From: Streptomyces sp. GQFP
GTDB lineage: Bacteria; Actinomycetota; Actinomycetes; Streptomycetales; Streptomycetaceae
NCBI RefSeq assembly: GCF_021545335.1
Contig: NZ_CP089312.1
Coordinates: 5,704,001 to 5,768,000 of the forward strand
Direction: 5' to 3'
Length of the DNA: 64,000 nucleotides
Part shown: piece by piece, positions 25,011 through 34,790 of the stretch
Layout of the letters: each line of letters begins with the position of its first letter
Position numbering within the stretch: the first letter of the stretch is position 1
Program-made: the position numbers and the translations under genes
Notes under the pieces: model-generated
Told to the model about the DNA's origin: nothing
The model's database searches: none
The model's input: the letters and a program-made list of their open reading frames with translations, nothing else

Positions 25011-25706
25011 GTGACCAGTTCACCCCGGCTCCTCGTCGTCGACGACGAGCAGAACATCCGCGATCTGCTGTCCGAGACCTTCCGCCTCGTCGGCTTCGAC
25101 GTGACCGTCGCCGCCGGCGGGGTCGAGGCGCTCAACGCCGTGCTCTCGGCGCCCCCCGACCTCGTCGTCCTCGACGTGATGCTGCCCGACATGGACGGTT
25201 ACGAGGTCGCCCGTATGCTCCGGCACGACGGGCGGGAGGTGCCCGTACTGTTCCTCACCGCCCGCGACACCGTGCGGGACCGCGTCGAGGGGCTGTCGGT
25301 CGGCGGCGACGACTACGTCACCAAGCCGTTCAGCCTCGAAGAGGTCGTGCTGCGCGTGCGGGCCATCCTCCGGCGCACCCGGCGGGACGAGCCCACGCCC
25401 GACCCCGTACTGCGCTGCGCCGGGGTCGAACTCGACGCCGCCGCGCACACCGTACGGCGCGACGGACGTGAACTGGAGCTGTCGGCAACCGAGTTCCGTA
25501 TGCTCTGCTATCTGCTGGAGAACGCGGGGCGGGTCGTCAGCAAGACCCAGATCCTGGAGCGGGTCTGGGGGTACGACTTCGGCGGCGACACCCGGATCGT
25601 CGAGAGCTACGTCTACTACCTGCGCAAGAAGATCGACTCGGCCGGGGCCGCGCCCCTCATCCACACCCTGCGCGGGGTCGGGTACGTGTTCCGGGCGCCC
25701 AAGTGA
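25011..25706 (+). CDS. OmpR-family response regulator
   Basis: 231 residues. Receiver domain 1-120 has the acidic pair (DD 11-12), phosphorylation site D55 in VVLDVMLPDMDG, and K105 in TKPFS. An OmpR winged helix follows (about 130-228, ending HTLRGVGYVFRAPK). GTG is probably leaderless: TAGGTC lies 6 nt upstream and no ribosome site is present. Its stop overlaps the kinase start by 4 bp. It likely controls its own operon and the nearby beta-propeller gene through 11-bp repeats. Confidence 0.92.
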   Translation: MTSSPRLLVVDDEQNIRDLLSETFRLVGFDVTVAAGGVEALNAVLSAPPDLVVLDVMLPDMDGYEVARMLRHDGREVPVLFLTARDTVRDRVEGLSVGGDDYVTKPFSLEEVVLRVRAILRRTRRDEPTPDPVLRCAGVELDAAAHTVRRDGRELELSATEFRMLCYLLENAGRVVSKTQILERVWGYDFGGDTRIVESYVYYLRKKIDSAGAAPLIHTLRGVGYVFRAPK

Positions 25707-27343
25707 CCAGGCCAGGGCTCCGGTTGAGGCACTTGCGTCAGTTGCGTCAGTTGCGTCAGTTGCGTCAGCTGAGGCACTGGTCCCTGCGTGCGCGGCTCGC
25801 CTTCGCCGCGACCGGACTGGCTCTGCTCGCGCTGGTCGCCGCCAACGCCGTCGGGCTGGTGCTGCTGGAGAACTACCTCATCGACCGGGTCGACAAGAAC
25901 CTCGACGTGACCGGCGGCGGCCCCATCGACACGGCGATGGCCCAGCAACTCGTCGCCAAACGGCTGGACTTGGCCCAGACCGGCCGGGGCGGCCAGGACG
26001 AGGAGACCATCGTCGCCTTCCTCGCCGAGCGGTTCGGCGGGGACTTCCGGATGTATGTGTACGGGGGTGAGGTGGCGGGCGGCGGGGGTGGGGTTGTCGG
26101 CATCCCCAGCGATCCTCAAGGGCCCGGGCCCCGGATGCCCGACCGGGACACGCTCACCGACCGTGCCGGTGACGTGTTCACCGTGCCGGGGGAGTCCGGC
26201 GCCGACTGGCGGGTCGCCGTACAGGGGACGGGAGTTGACGCCGGAGGCGGAGGCGGCGGGATGCTCGTCGTCACCGCCGTCTCGCTCGCCGACGTCGAGG
26301 AGACCACCGAACGGCTGCTGCTCATCGACGCGTTGGTCACCGTCGTCGTACTCGCCGGGCTCGCGGGCGTCGCCGCCCTCGTCGTACGGGCCGGGCTGCG
26401 CCCCCTGACCCGGATGGAGGCCACCGCCGACGCCATCGCCGCCGGGGACTTCCGGCGCCGCGTCGAGGGCACCGACCCGCACACCGAACCCGGGCGGCTC
26501 GGCGGCGCCATGAACGCCATGCTCGCCCGGCTGGAACACGAGATCGCCGCCCGCACCGCCTCCGAACGACGCCTGCGCCGCTTCCTCGCCGACGCCTCCC
26601 ACGAACTGCGCACCCCGCTCACCTCCATCCGGGGCTTCGCCGAACTCAGCCGGCGCGGCGGCGACCGTACGGACGCGCTGCGCAGGATCGAGGCCGAGGC
26701 GGCCCGGATGGGCGTCCTGGTCGAGGACCTGCTGCTGCTCGCCCGGCTCGACGAGCGGCGCGAGCTGGAGCGACGGCCGGTGGACCTGCTGGAGCTGGCC
26801 GCCGATGTCGTACGGGATCTGCACGCCCGCTCGCCCGGACGGGACGTACGGCTGGTGGGGGCGATGCGGCCCGTGGTGGTGCCCGGGGACGCGCTGCGGC
26901 TGCGGCAGGTGCTCGGGAACCTGCTGTCCAACGCCGACCGGCATACGTCTCCGGACGCGCGGATCAGTGTTCGGGTCGATGTCGTACGGCCCGTCGACCT
27001 TGGGCCCGTCGCGGCCGCCGCCGGGGAGCCGTTGCCGCCTGGGGTGCCCGTCGGGCTCGTCGAGGTGGCCGACAGCGGGGACGGGGTGCCGGCCGAGCAT
27101 GCCCCGTACGTCTTCGAGCGGCTCTACCGGGTGGACGGGGCACGGGCGCGGGGCAGCGCGGAGACCGCCGGGAGCGGGCTCGGGCTGTCGATCGTGGCGG
27201 CGCTCGCGGGGGCGCACGGAGGGCGCGTCGATCTCGCCGCGAGCGGGACGGCGGGAGGGACTGCGGGTGCGGTGTTCCGGGTGCTGCTGCCGTTGGAGCG
27301 GGTGGGCGCGACGGTTCCGGCGCGGATTACCAGCTCGCTTTGA
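25703..27343 (+). CDS. Sensor histidine kinase
   Basis: 546 residues. The N-terminus carries an (LRQ)n stretch encoded by four exact 9-bp repeats. TM1 is ~30-55, then an extracytoplasmic sensor loop of ~150 residues rich in Gly/Asp, TM2 ~206-230, and HAMP. The H-box is LADASHELRTPL (H300), the N-box LGNLLSNADRH, and the G-boxes DSGDGVPAEH and GSGLGLSI. It autophosphorylates and signals to the preceding regulator. The GTG start overlaps the regulator stop (GTGA). The signal is probably envelope stress or a membrane-active compound, judging from the exporter genes downstream. Confidence 0.92.
   Translation: MTRPGLRLRHLRQLRQLRQLRQLRHWSLRARLAFAATGLALLALVAANAVGLVLLENYLIDRVDKNLDVTGGGPIDTAMAQQLVAKRLDLAQTGRGGQDEETIVAFLAERFGGDFRMYVYGGEVAGGGGGVVGIPSDPQGPGPRMPDRDTLTDRAGDVFTVPGESGADWRVAVQGTGVDAGGGGGGMLVVTAVSLADVEETTERLLLIDALVTVVVLAGLAGVAALVVRAGLRPLTRMEATADAIAAGDFRRRVEGTDPHTEPGRLGGAMNAMLARLEHEIAARTASERRLRRFLADASHELRTPLTSIRGFAELSRRGGDRTDALRRIEAEAARMGVLVEDLLLLARLDERRELERRPVDLLELAADVVRDLHARSPGRDVRLVGAMRPVVVPGDALRLRQVLGNLLSNADRHTSPDARISVRVDVVRPVDLGPVAAAAGEPLPPGVPVGLVEVADSGDGVPAEHAPYVFERLYRVDGARARGSAETAGSGLGLSIVAALAGAHGGRVDLAASGTAGGTAGAVFRVLLPLERVGATVPARITSSL
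25733..25768 (+). repeat. TTGCGTCAG x4 in kinase N-terminus
   Basis: Four perfect 9-bp copies inside the coding region. The frame is kept for any copy number, adding or removing three residues each time. Confidence 0.95.
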
Positions 27344-27347
27344 GGTT

Positions 27348-27375
27348 CGGCGCAGGGTCCCCTGACGCTGCGCCG
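27348..27375 (+). terminator. Weak hairpin between kinase and lipoprotein genes
   Basis: An 8-bp stem (CGGCGCAG/CTGCGCCG) with a 12-nt loop in the 85-bp gap. It could attenuate read-through into the exporter genes. Confidence 0.4.
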
Positions 27376-27428
27376 CCAGCCTTCTTCTCGTCATGGAACA
27401 CCCCGTGACGCGACGAGAAGAGGCGAGG

Positions 27429-28013
27429 ATGCGCAGGAGGTTGACGCGCCGGATACCGGCCGCGACCGCCGCCGTACTGCTCGCGGCCGGGCTGCTGGCC
27501 GGCTGCGGCGGGGGCGGGGACGACGGGCCCGATATCGCTTCGGTGGCCGAGAGTGAGAGCGGGAGCGAGAGCGGGAGCGGTAGCGGTAGTGGGGGCTCGG
27601 GTGGGGAGACAGCCGCCGCCTCCGACAAGAGCGAGGTCGAGCAGGCGCAGGAGTTCGTGGACTGTCTGCGTGGGGAGGGGCTGGAGGTCGAGGACCCCGA
27701 TCCGGTGACCGGCGAGCTGAACCTCCAGGCACTCGCCACCGCCGACGCCGACCGCGACACGCTGATGAAGGCCTTCCAGGCGTGCCAGGACAAGGCGCCG
27801 CAGTCCCTCCAGGACCAGGCGACCCAGGCGCCGGACACCGAGCAGCAGAAGGAGTTCGCGCAGTGCATGCGCGACAACGGCGTCGACATGGACGACCCCG
27901 GACCGGACGGCTTCACCCCGGAGTCGGTGCCCACGGGCGACCCCGACTTCGACACCGCCCTGGAGGCGTGCCGAGGCCAACTCGGCTTCGGCGGCGGGGA
28001 GGAGTCGCAGTGA
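27429..28013 (+). CDS. Lipoprotein with duplicated cysteine motif
   Basis: 194 residues from the ATG (GAAGAGG upstream). A lipoprotein signal (LLAAGLLAGC, lipobox cysteine at ~26) is followed by a Ser/Gly/Glu linker. The mature part holds two copies of a module: EFVDCLRGEG...DPDP...AFQACQDK and EFAQCMRDNG...DPGPDGF...ALEACRGQLG. The four cysteines may pair into two disulfides. It is probably an outer-face partner of the MacAB-type exporter or the kinase. GTG overlap with the next gene shows tight coupling. Confidence 0.85.
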   Translation: MRRRLTRRIPAATAAVLLAAGLLAGCGGGGDDGPDIASVAESESGSESGSGSGSGGSGGETAAASDKSEVEQAQEFVDCLRGEGLEVEDPDPVTGELNLQALATADADRDTLMKAFQACQDKAPQSLQDQATQAPDTEQQKEFAQCMRDNGVDMDDPGPDGFTPESVPTGDPDFDTALEACRGQLGFGGGEESQ

Positions 28014-29182
28014 GCGACCTGATCGAGGACGTCGAGAACACGGTGACTGTGGCCCCCGACGGGATGAGCGAGGTGGGCGCCGCCCGAACGGGCGTCCGGC
28101 GCCGGCCCCTCCGGGTCGCCCTCGCGCTCCTCGCCTCCCTCGGCGTCACCGCCGTCGCCGTGGCCGCCGCGACCGGCGCCTTCGGCGGGAGCGACACGGA
28201 GGGTACGGAGTCGGGCGCGGCCTCCGGGCCCGTGAAGACCGCGACCGTCCAGCGCACCGACCTCACGCGCACCGACACCCTGGACGGCACCCTCGGCTAC
28301 GGCGACCCCACCCCCGTACAGGCCGCCGGGCAGGGCGTGTTGACCTGGCTGCCGAGTGCCGGGGACACCGTGAAGCGCGGGCAGCCCGTGTACCGGCTGA
28401 ACGAGCAGGAGGTGCCCCTGCTGTACGGGGCCACCCCGCTCTACCGCACCCTCGACGTCGACGCCGAGGGCCGGGACGTCGAGGTGCTGGAGAAGAACCT
28501 CGCCGCCCTCGGTTACACCGGGTTCACCGTGGACGACACGTACACGGAGGGCACCGCCGACGCCGTACGGGACTGGCAGGAGGACCTCGGGAAGGAGGAG
28601 ACCGGCACGGTCGGCGCCGGGGACGCGGTGGTCGCGCCGGGCGCGCGGCGGGTCGCCGAGGTGCAGGGCACCCTGGGCGGGCAGGGCGGCGGTACGGTCC
28701 TCACCTGGACCGGCACCGTACGGACCGTGACCGTCGAACTCGACGTCAAGGACGAGGACTTGGTGTCCGGCGACGACACGAAGGCGACGGTGAAACTGCC
28801 CGACGGCAGTACCGTCGAGGCCGAGGTCACCGAGGTCGGCACGGCTGTCACCGCAGCCGCCGGGACGGATGACGGCCAGTCCTCCGGGGCCGCCGCCGAA
28901 CCCACCGTGCCGGTCACGCTGACCGTCAACGACCAGCAGAAGCTGGGGCGTTACCAGGCCGCCCCCGTCGACGTCGACTTCGAGGCGGAGACCCGGAAGA
29001 ACGTCCTCGCCGTGCCGGTCGAGGCACTGGTCGCGCTGCGCGAGGGCGGGTACGCGGTGGAGCAGGTCACCGCCACCGGGAGCGAGTATCTCGCCGTGGA
29101 CACCGGGCTGTTCGCCGGTGGCATGGTCGAGATCTCGGGTGCCGGGGTCACGGAGGGCCTGAAGGTCGGGGTGCCCAAGTGA
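28010..29182 (+). CDS. Membrane-fusion (HlyD-like) protein with peptidoglycan-binding domain
   Basis: 390 residues. One N-terminal membrane helix (LRVALALLASLGVTAVAVAAA) precedes a HlyD-type beta domain (GQGVLTWLPSAGDTVKRGQPVYRL). Next is a peptidoglycan-binding helical motif (VEVLEKNLAALGYTGFTVDDTYTEGTADAVRDWQ, split here by description only), then beta-barrel and C-terminal domains. This is the MacA-equivalent common in Gram-positive MacB systems. It starts at a GTG overlapping the lipoprotein stop and ends overlapping the ATPase start. Confidence 0.88.
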   Translation: MSDLIEDVENTVTVAPDGMSEVGAARTGVRRRPLRVALALLASLGVTAVAVAAATGAFGGSDTEGTESGAASGPVKTATVQRTDLTRTDTLDGTLGYGDPTPVQAAGQGVLTWLPSAGDTVKRGQPVYRLNEQEVPLLYGATPLYRTLDVDAEGRDVEVLEKNLAALGYTGFTVDDTYTEGTADAVRDWQEDLGKEETGTVGAGDAVVAPGARRVAEVQGTLGGQGGGTVLTWTGTVRTVTVELDVKDEDLVSGDDTKATVKLPDGSTVEAEVTEVGTAVTAAAGTDDGQSSGAAAEPTVPVTLTVNDQQKLGRYQAAPVDVDFEAETRKNVLAVPVEALVALREGGYAVEQVTATGSEYLAVDTGLFAGGMVEISGAGVTEGLKVGVPK

Positions 29183-29877
29183 CGCACCCGGTAATCGAGT
29201 TGGCGGGCGTGACGAAGTCGTACGGCGAGGTGGCCGCCCTGCGCGGTGCCGGGCTGGTGGTCCAGCGGGGTGAACTCCTCGCCGTCGTGGGGCCGTCGGG
29301 CTCCGGCAAGTCAACCCTCCTGAACATCATGGGGACTTTGGACCGGCCGACCTCCGGGACCGTGCGCATCGACGGTCACGAGGTGGCGCGGCTCAGCGAC
29401 CGCGAGCTGTCCGCGCTGCGCGCCCGGACCATCGGGTTCGTGTTCCAGCAGTTCCATCTGGCGCCCGGCGTACCGGCGTTGGACTGCGTCGCCGAGGGGC
29501 TGCTGTACGGCGGCCGGTCGCGTTCCGAGCGCAGACTGCTCGCCCGGCGGGCACTGATCCGGGTCGGCCTCGGGCATCGTCTCGACCACGAGCCGCACCA
29601 GCTCTCCGGCGGTGAGAAGCAGCGCGTCGCCATCGCCCGCGCGGTCGCCGGAGACCCGCCGCTGCTCCTGGCCGACGAACCGACCGGCGCCCTCGACTCC
29701 CGCTCCGGGGGGGTCGTCATGCAACTGCTGCGCGATCTGAACCGGGCCGGCACGACGGTCGTCGTCATCACCCACGACCGGGACATCGCGGCTTCCCTGC
29801 CGCGTGAGGTGCGGGTCAGGGACGGCCACATCGAACACGACGCGGACCGGCACCCCGAGGAGGCGGTACGCGCATGA
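29179..29877 (+). CDS. MacB-type ABC transporter ATPase
   Basis: 232 residues. Walker A is GPSGSGKST, the Q-loop FVFQQFHL, the signature LSGGEKQR, Walker B LLLADEPTGALD, and the H-loop VVITHD. The family is LolD/MacB-like, driving extracytoplasmic mechanotransmission rather than classical import. GTG and ATG overlaps on both sides show translational coupling with the adaptor and permease. Confidence 0.93.
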   Translation: MTHPVIELAGVTKSYGEVAALRGAGLVVQRGELLAVVGPSGSGKSTLLNIMGTLDRPTSGTVRIDGHEVARLSDRELSALRARTIGFVFQQFHLAPGVPALDCVAEGLLYGGRSRSERRLLARRALIRVGLGHRLDHEPHQLSGGEKQRVAIARAVAGDPPLLLADEPTGALDSRSGGVVMQLLRDLNRAGTTVVVITHDRDIAASLPREVRVRDGHIEHDADRHPEEAVRA

Positions 29878-31091
29878 CCGTCACCCTTGTTCCAGTCCGC
29901 CCGCCCCGGCCCGCGCGCCTCCGCCCCGTCGACGTGATCCGCGTCGCCGGATCAGGGCTGCACTCCCGCCCCATGCGGGTGTTCCTCTCCGCGCTCGGCA
30001 TCGCCATCGGCATCGCGGCGATGATCGGCGTGGTCGGGATCTCGACGTCCAGCCAGGAGGAGCTGAACCGGAAGCTCGACGCGCTCGGCACCAACCTGCT
30101 GACCGTGCAGCCGGGGCAGTCCTTCGGCGGGGGCGAGGCCCATCTCCCCGACGCAGCCGAGGACATGGTCGGCCGGATCGGCCCCGTCGAGTCCGTCTCG
30201 GCGGTCGGGCTGACCGACGCCAAGGTGTACCGCAACGACCATGTGCCCATCGAGCGCAGCGGCGGCATCGGCGTCTACGCGGCCCGTACGGGACTGCCCG
30301 CGACCGTCGGGGCCGAGGTCGCCGAGGGACGGTGGCTGAACGCGGCCAACGCCCGCTATCCGGCGGTGGTGCTGGGATCGGCAGCCGCAGAGCAACTCGG
30401 CGTGCACGACACGGGAGCGGAGGTCCAAGTCTGGTTGGGCGGCAGGTGGTTCACAGTGGTCGGACTCCTGGCGTCCAACGAGTTGGTGCCCGCGATGGAC
30501 TCGGCGGCCCTGGTCGGCTGGCCCGCCGCCGAGGAACTGCTCGGCTTCGACGGATACGCGACCACCGTGTACACGAGGGCCGCGCAGGGCTCCGTCGCCG
30601 ACGTCCAGTCCGTGCTGGGCGCCACCGCCAACCCCGAGGACCCGTCCGCCGTCCAGGTCTCCCGGCCCTCCGACGCGATCGCCGCCAAGGAGGCCACCGA
30701 CGAGACCCTCGCCGGGCTGCTGCTCGGGCTCGGCGCGGTCGCCCTGCTGGTCGGCGGGGTCGGTGTCGCCAACACCATGGTCATCTCGGTCCTGGAGCGC
30801 CGCTCCGAGATCGGGCTGCGTCGCTCCATGGGCGCGACCAAGGGGCAGATCCGTACGCAGTTCCTGTGCGAGTCGCTGCTGCTGTCGGCGCTGGGCGGGC
30901 TCGGCGGGCTGCTGCTCGGCATCGGTGTCACCGGCGGCTACGCCTCCTACCAGGGCTGGCCCGCCGTCGTACCCGCGTGGGCGATGGCCGGCGGTATCGC
31001 CGCGACGCTCGTCATCGGCGGCCTCGCGGGCTTCTACCCGGCGGTCCGGGCGGCCCGGCTGCCGCCGACGGAGGCACTGGCGTCGGCGTGA
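29874..31091 (+). CDS. MacB/FtsX-type ABC transporter permease
   Basis: 405 residues. The N-terminal helix (MRVFLSALGIAIGIAAMIGVVG) is followed by a ~220-residue extracytoplasmic MacB core and three C-terminal helices containing the FtsX signature (ERRSEIGLRRSMGATKGQI). With the ATPase, adaptor and lipoprotein it forms a likely exporter or envelope-stress machine for peptides or glycopeptides. Last gene of the two-component operon; a hairpin follows. Confidence 0.92.
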   Translation: MTVTLVPVRPPRPARLRPVDVIRVAGSGLHSRPMRVFLSALGIAIGIAAMIGVVGISTSSQEELNRKLDALGTNLLTVQPGQSFGGGEAHLPDAAEDMVGRIGPVESVSAVGLTDAKVYRNDHVPIERSGGIGVYAARTGLPATVGAEVAEGRWLNAANARYPAVVLGSAAAEQLGVHDTGAEVQVWLGGRWFTVVGLLASNELVPAMDSAALVGWPAAEELLGFDGYATTVYTRAAQGSVADVQSVLGATANPEDPSAVQVSRPSDAIAAKEATDETLAGLLLGLGAVALLVGGVGVANTMVISVLERRSEIGLRRSMGATKGQIRTQFLCESLLLSALGGLGGLLLGIGVTGGYASYQGWPAVVPAWAMAGGIAATLVIGGLAGFYPAVRAARLPPTEALASA

Positions 31092-31113
31092 CGGGACAGC
31101 CATGAATGAGGTT

Positions 31114-31147
31114 GAGGGTCCCCCGGGCACCGCCACTGGGGGCCCTC
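31114..31147. terminator. Hairpin after MacB operon
   Basis: A 10-bp stem (GAGGG-CCCCC with a one-base bulge) and 13-nt loop lie between the permease and the convergent PPOX gene. Confidence 0.6.
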
Positions 31148-31153
31148 GGCGCG

Positions 31154-31615
31154 TCACTCCTCGCGTACCTGCCCGATCTCCCGTACCCGCAGCTCGTAGT
31201 GGAGCGTCGGTGTCCCCATCACCTTGTGGGCGAGGGGGACCAGGACGCCGTGGGTGACCGGGTATTTGCGGCGCAGCAGCTTCGCCGCGTGCCGGTCCTC
31301 CGGGCTGTCGTGGTCGAGCAGCCGGGCGCGGGCGTGGATCTCGGGGCCGGTCGGGGCGCCGCGCAGGGTGGAGGGGGCGATCTCCACCTCCGGGTTGTTG
31401 CGCAGGCGTTTGGTCTTCCAGGCGCTGCCGGGCGTACGGAAGTAGGCGTGGTCGCCTTCGACGGCGATGTTGACCGGGGTGCCGACGCCGCTGCCGTCCT
31501 TCTTGTGGCTGGTGAGCAGGACGGCCCACTGCTTGACGAAAGGGGTGAGCCGAGGACTGGGGCTGGGGCTCGGGCTGGGGCCTGTCGGAGTCGGAGTGCT
31601 CATACCTCCATCCAT
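31154..31615 (-). CDS. F420-dependent PPOX-class oxidoreductase
   Basis: 153 residues. A Pro/Ser-rich leader is followed by a split-barrel flavin/F420 fold (VNIAVEGDHAYFRTPGSAWK, TKRLRNNPEVEIAPSTLRG), typical of the Rv2061-like PPOX group. Reduction of an unknown substrate with F420H2 is inferred from family. The start is uncertain: ATG 31615 or ATG 31603, where GGAGG is too close to be used. It lies 19 bp after the TetR gene and is probably co-transcribed with it. Confidence 0.8.
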   Translation of the reverse strand: MDGGMSTPTPTGPSPSPSPSPRLTPFVKQWAVLLTSHKKDGSGVGTPVNIAVEGDHAYFRTPGSAWKTKRLRNNPEVEIAPSTLRGAPTGPEIHARARLLDHDSPEDRHAAKLLRRKYPVTHGVLVPLAHKVMGTPTLHYELRVREIGQVREE

Positions 31616-31634
31616 GCACCGGACGCCCGGTTTG

Positions 31635-32408
31635 TCACCCTCGCGTGCGCCGTTCGACCCAGACCTCCAGGCCGTCCAGGATGCGCTGCAGACCGAACTC
31701 GAAGTGGTCGAAGCCGGGGGCGAAGGTGTCCTCGGAGAGGGTGGCGAGGACGGGGTAGCGGCCGGAGGCCATGGCCCTTTCCAGGACCGGGAGTTGGGCC
31801 CGCCAGAACTCCTGGTCCGTCAGGCCCGTGCGGCGCTCGGCCTCCTGCTGGTGGACCTGGGCACGGGCCGCCCCGACGACGTACCCGTCGACCATCACCA
31901 CCGCCGAGACCAGCTCGGGATCGGTCAGCCCCATCGGTTTGATGCGCGCGAGCACGCTCTCCAGGCCGTCGAGTGAGCTGGGCCCGAGGACCGGGCGGGA
32001 CTGGTTGACCTGGAGCAGCCAGGGGTGGCGGCGGTAGTGGGCGAGGGTGGAGCGCGCCATGGCTTCGAGGGTGGCGCGCCAGTCGCCGTCGCCCAGCTCC
32101 TCCGGGGCCGGGCGCTGGACGCGGTCCAGCATCAGGTCGAGCAGCTCGGCCTTGCCGGGGACGTACCGGTACAACGACATGGCGCCGGTGCCGAGTTCGG
32201 TGGCGACGCGGCGCATCGACAGCGCCTGCACGCCCTCGGTGTCCGCGATGCGCACGGCCGCCTCGACGATCCCGTCGAGGGTCAGACCCGGCTTGGGGCC
32301 ACGGCTGGGACGGGGTCCGGTCGCCCACAGCAGTTCGAGGGTGCGCGCGATGTCACCACTGCCGCTGGTCTCCGTACCGCCGCCGTCACCACCGCTGCCG
32401 CTCGTCAT
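31635..32408 (-). CDS. TetR-family repressor of DrrAB-type exporter
   Basis: 257 residues. The helix-turn-helix (IVEAAVRIADTEGVQALSMRRVATELGTGAMSLYRYV, positions ~47-83) is followed by a TetR_C ligand domain of the tetracyclin-repressor-like class. A Gly/Ser-rich 25-residue leader precedes it. The gene is divergent from the ABC ATPase with two operator copies between, so it likely represses both directions until a drug-like ligand binds. Confidence 0.9.
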   Translation of the reverse strand: MTSGSGGDGGGTETSGSGDIARTLELLWATGPRPSRGPKPGLTLDGIVEAAVRIADTEGVQALSMRRVATELGTGAMSLYRYVPGKAELLDLMLDRVQRPAPEELGDGDWRATLEAMARSTLAHYRRHPWLLQVNQSRPVLGPSSLDGLESVLARIKPMGLTDPELVSAVVMVDGYVVGAARAQVHQQEAERRTGLTDQEFWRAQLPVLERAMASGRYPVLATLSEDTFAPGFDHFEFGLQRILDGLEVWVERRTRG

Positions 32409-32445
32409 ACGCCGAGCTTAGAACCCCGCGCGCATCGGTCGCACA

Positions 32446-32493
32446 CGAACTGGGTACGTCGTACGCGAAAACGAGTACGGTGTACCCAGTTCG
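32446..32493. promoter_or_regulatory. Double TetR operator
   Basis: Two GTAC-N3-GTAC sites (32454-32464 and 32475-32485) lie inside a perfect 12-bp outer inverted repeat (CGAACTGGGTAC with its complement at 32482-32493). The sites are 21 bp apart centre to centre, about two helical turns, allowing two dimers on one DNA face. Confidence 0.7.
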
Positions 32494-32532
32494 AGAGGGC
32501 AGGGGTGGGCGCGGGAAGACCGGGAGGGCGTC

Positions 32533-33512
<980 letters not shown>

Positions 33513-33516
<4 letters not shown>

Positions 33517-34367
33517 GCGCGGTGGAGGCACCCCGTACGGGCGGTGGCCGTCGCGGGGCCCGTCGCGGGGGCCGGAGCCATGGCCGGCTGTACTGGACGC
33601 TCGCCGACTGCTGGAACGTCGTACGCCGAGGCCTCACCCACTACAAGCGTCAACCCATCAGCATCCTCTGGCAGTTGGGCTTCCCGATCCTGTCCGTGCT
33701 GCTGTACGGCTATGTCTTCGGCAACGCGATCCAGGTACCGGGCGGCGGGGACTACAAGAAGTTCCTGATGCCCGGGATGTTCGTGATGACGATGGCCCTC
33801 GGGTTCGTCACCACGGCGACGGTCGTCGTCTACGACTCCAGCAAGGGCGTCATCGACCGGTTCCGCTCCATGCCGATGGCCCCTTCGGCGGTGGTCGCCG
33901 GGCGCGGGGGAACGGACCTGATCGTGGCCTGCGCCGAGCTGGGGATCATGATGGTCACCGCGTACGGCATGGGCTGGCGGCCGGACGGCGGACTCGGCTT
34001 CGTGCAGGCCTTCGGGCTGCTGCTGTGGCTGCGGTTCGCGCTGATCTGGGTGGGGATCTGGCTCGGCCTGGTCGTGCCCAGCCCCGAACAGGCGGGCGGG
34101 CTGTTCGCGGTGGTCTTCCCGGTGACGATGGTCTCCAGCATCTATGTGTCGCCCCAGCTGATGCCCGACTGGCTGGGCCAGGTCGCCCTCTGGAACCCGA
34201 TCTCGTCCACGGCCTCGGCCGCCCGCGAGCTGTTCGGGGCGCCGGGGGTGACCGGGAACTCGTGGGTGGAGCGGCACGCGCTGCTGATGGCGGGGGTGTG
34301 GCCGCTGATCCTGACGGTGGTGTTCCTGCCGTTGGCGGTGCGGAGGTTCAAGAGGCTCAGTCGGTGA
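33513..34367 (+). CDS. DrrB-like ABC-2 permease
   Basis: 284 residues. A basic cytosolic leader (RGARRGGRS) precedes six membrane helices of the ABC-2 type, with KGVIDRFRSMPMAPSAVVAGR in the characteristic first cytosolic loop and the end LTVVFLPLAVRRFKRLSR. It forms the export channel with the DrrA-like ATPase; the substrate is unknown. Five copies of an 8-bp repeat start inside its stop codon. Confidence 0.92.
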
Positions 34368-34403
34368 GCCGGTGAGCCGGTGAGCCGGTGAGCCGGTGAG
34401 CCG
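34364..34403 (+). repeat. GTGAGCCG x5 across DrrB stop codon
   Basis: Five exact 8-bp copies; the TGA of the first is the stop codon of the permease gene. Confidence 0.95.
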
Positions 34404-34534
34404 GTGGCGTCGTATGTGCCGTACGTCTTGACGTGGTGATGGTATGTCAGTTTCCTGGAGGTGCGCGGTCCGTGGGAGCGCTCCCACATGTTCCGGGGCC
34501 GCGCCTCCCCGAAGGGAACGAGCGACATGTTTCA

Positions 34535-34790
34535 CGCTTGCCTGGCTCGGCGCCCGCACTGCGACAGTCTTTAACGTGCGCGTCCCTCCGAGCACGGCGA
34601 CCGTTCGCCGGGTGCTTAACGCCGCCTGCCGCGGCGGGCTTGCCGACCTGCTCGGCGCGGATCCGGCCGGGGTCGAGACCGTCGCGGTGGACGGCAAGAG
34701 CGCCCGAGGCTCGCGGCATGTCGAGATCCCGGCCGCCCATCTGCTGGCCGCGGTCACCGGCGCCGGCCTCACGTCACCCAGCTGCGGGTG
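34535..34790 (+). pseudogene. ISAs1-family transposase remnant
   Basis: One frame reads LGART, then VRVPPSTATVRRVLNAAC, GGLADLLGADPAGVETVAVDG and KSARGSRH-EIPAAHLLAAVTGAGLT, the conserved N-terminal and first catalytic-Asp (AVDGK) region of ISAs1 transposases. The natural start, the other DDE residues and both insertion-sequence ends are missing. The match breaks off where the fold-back repeat (34791-34820) begins. Confidence 0.7.

Noticed and set aside
25616..29314. Very long minus-strand frame opposite the two-component and adaptor genes
   Set aside because: Covers four well-supported overlapping plus-strand genes and has no recognisable domain.
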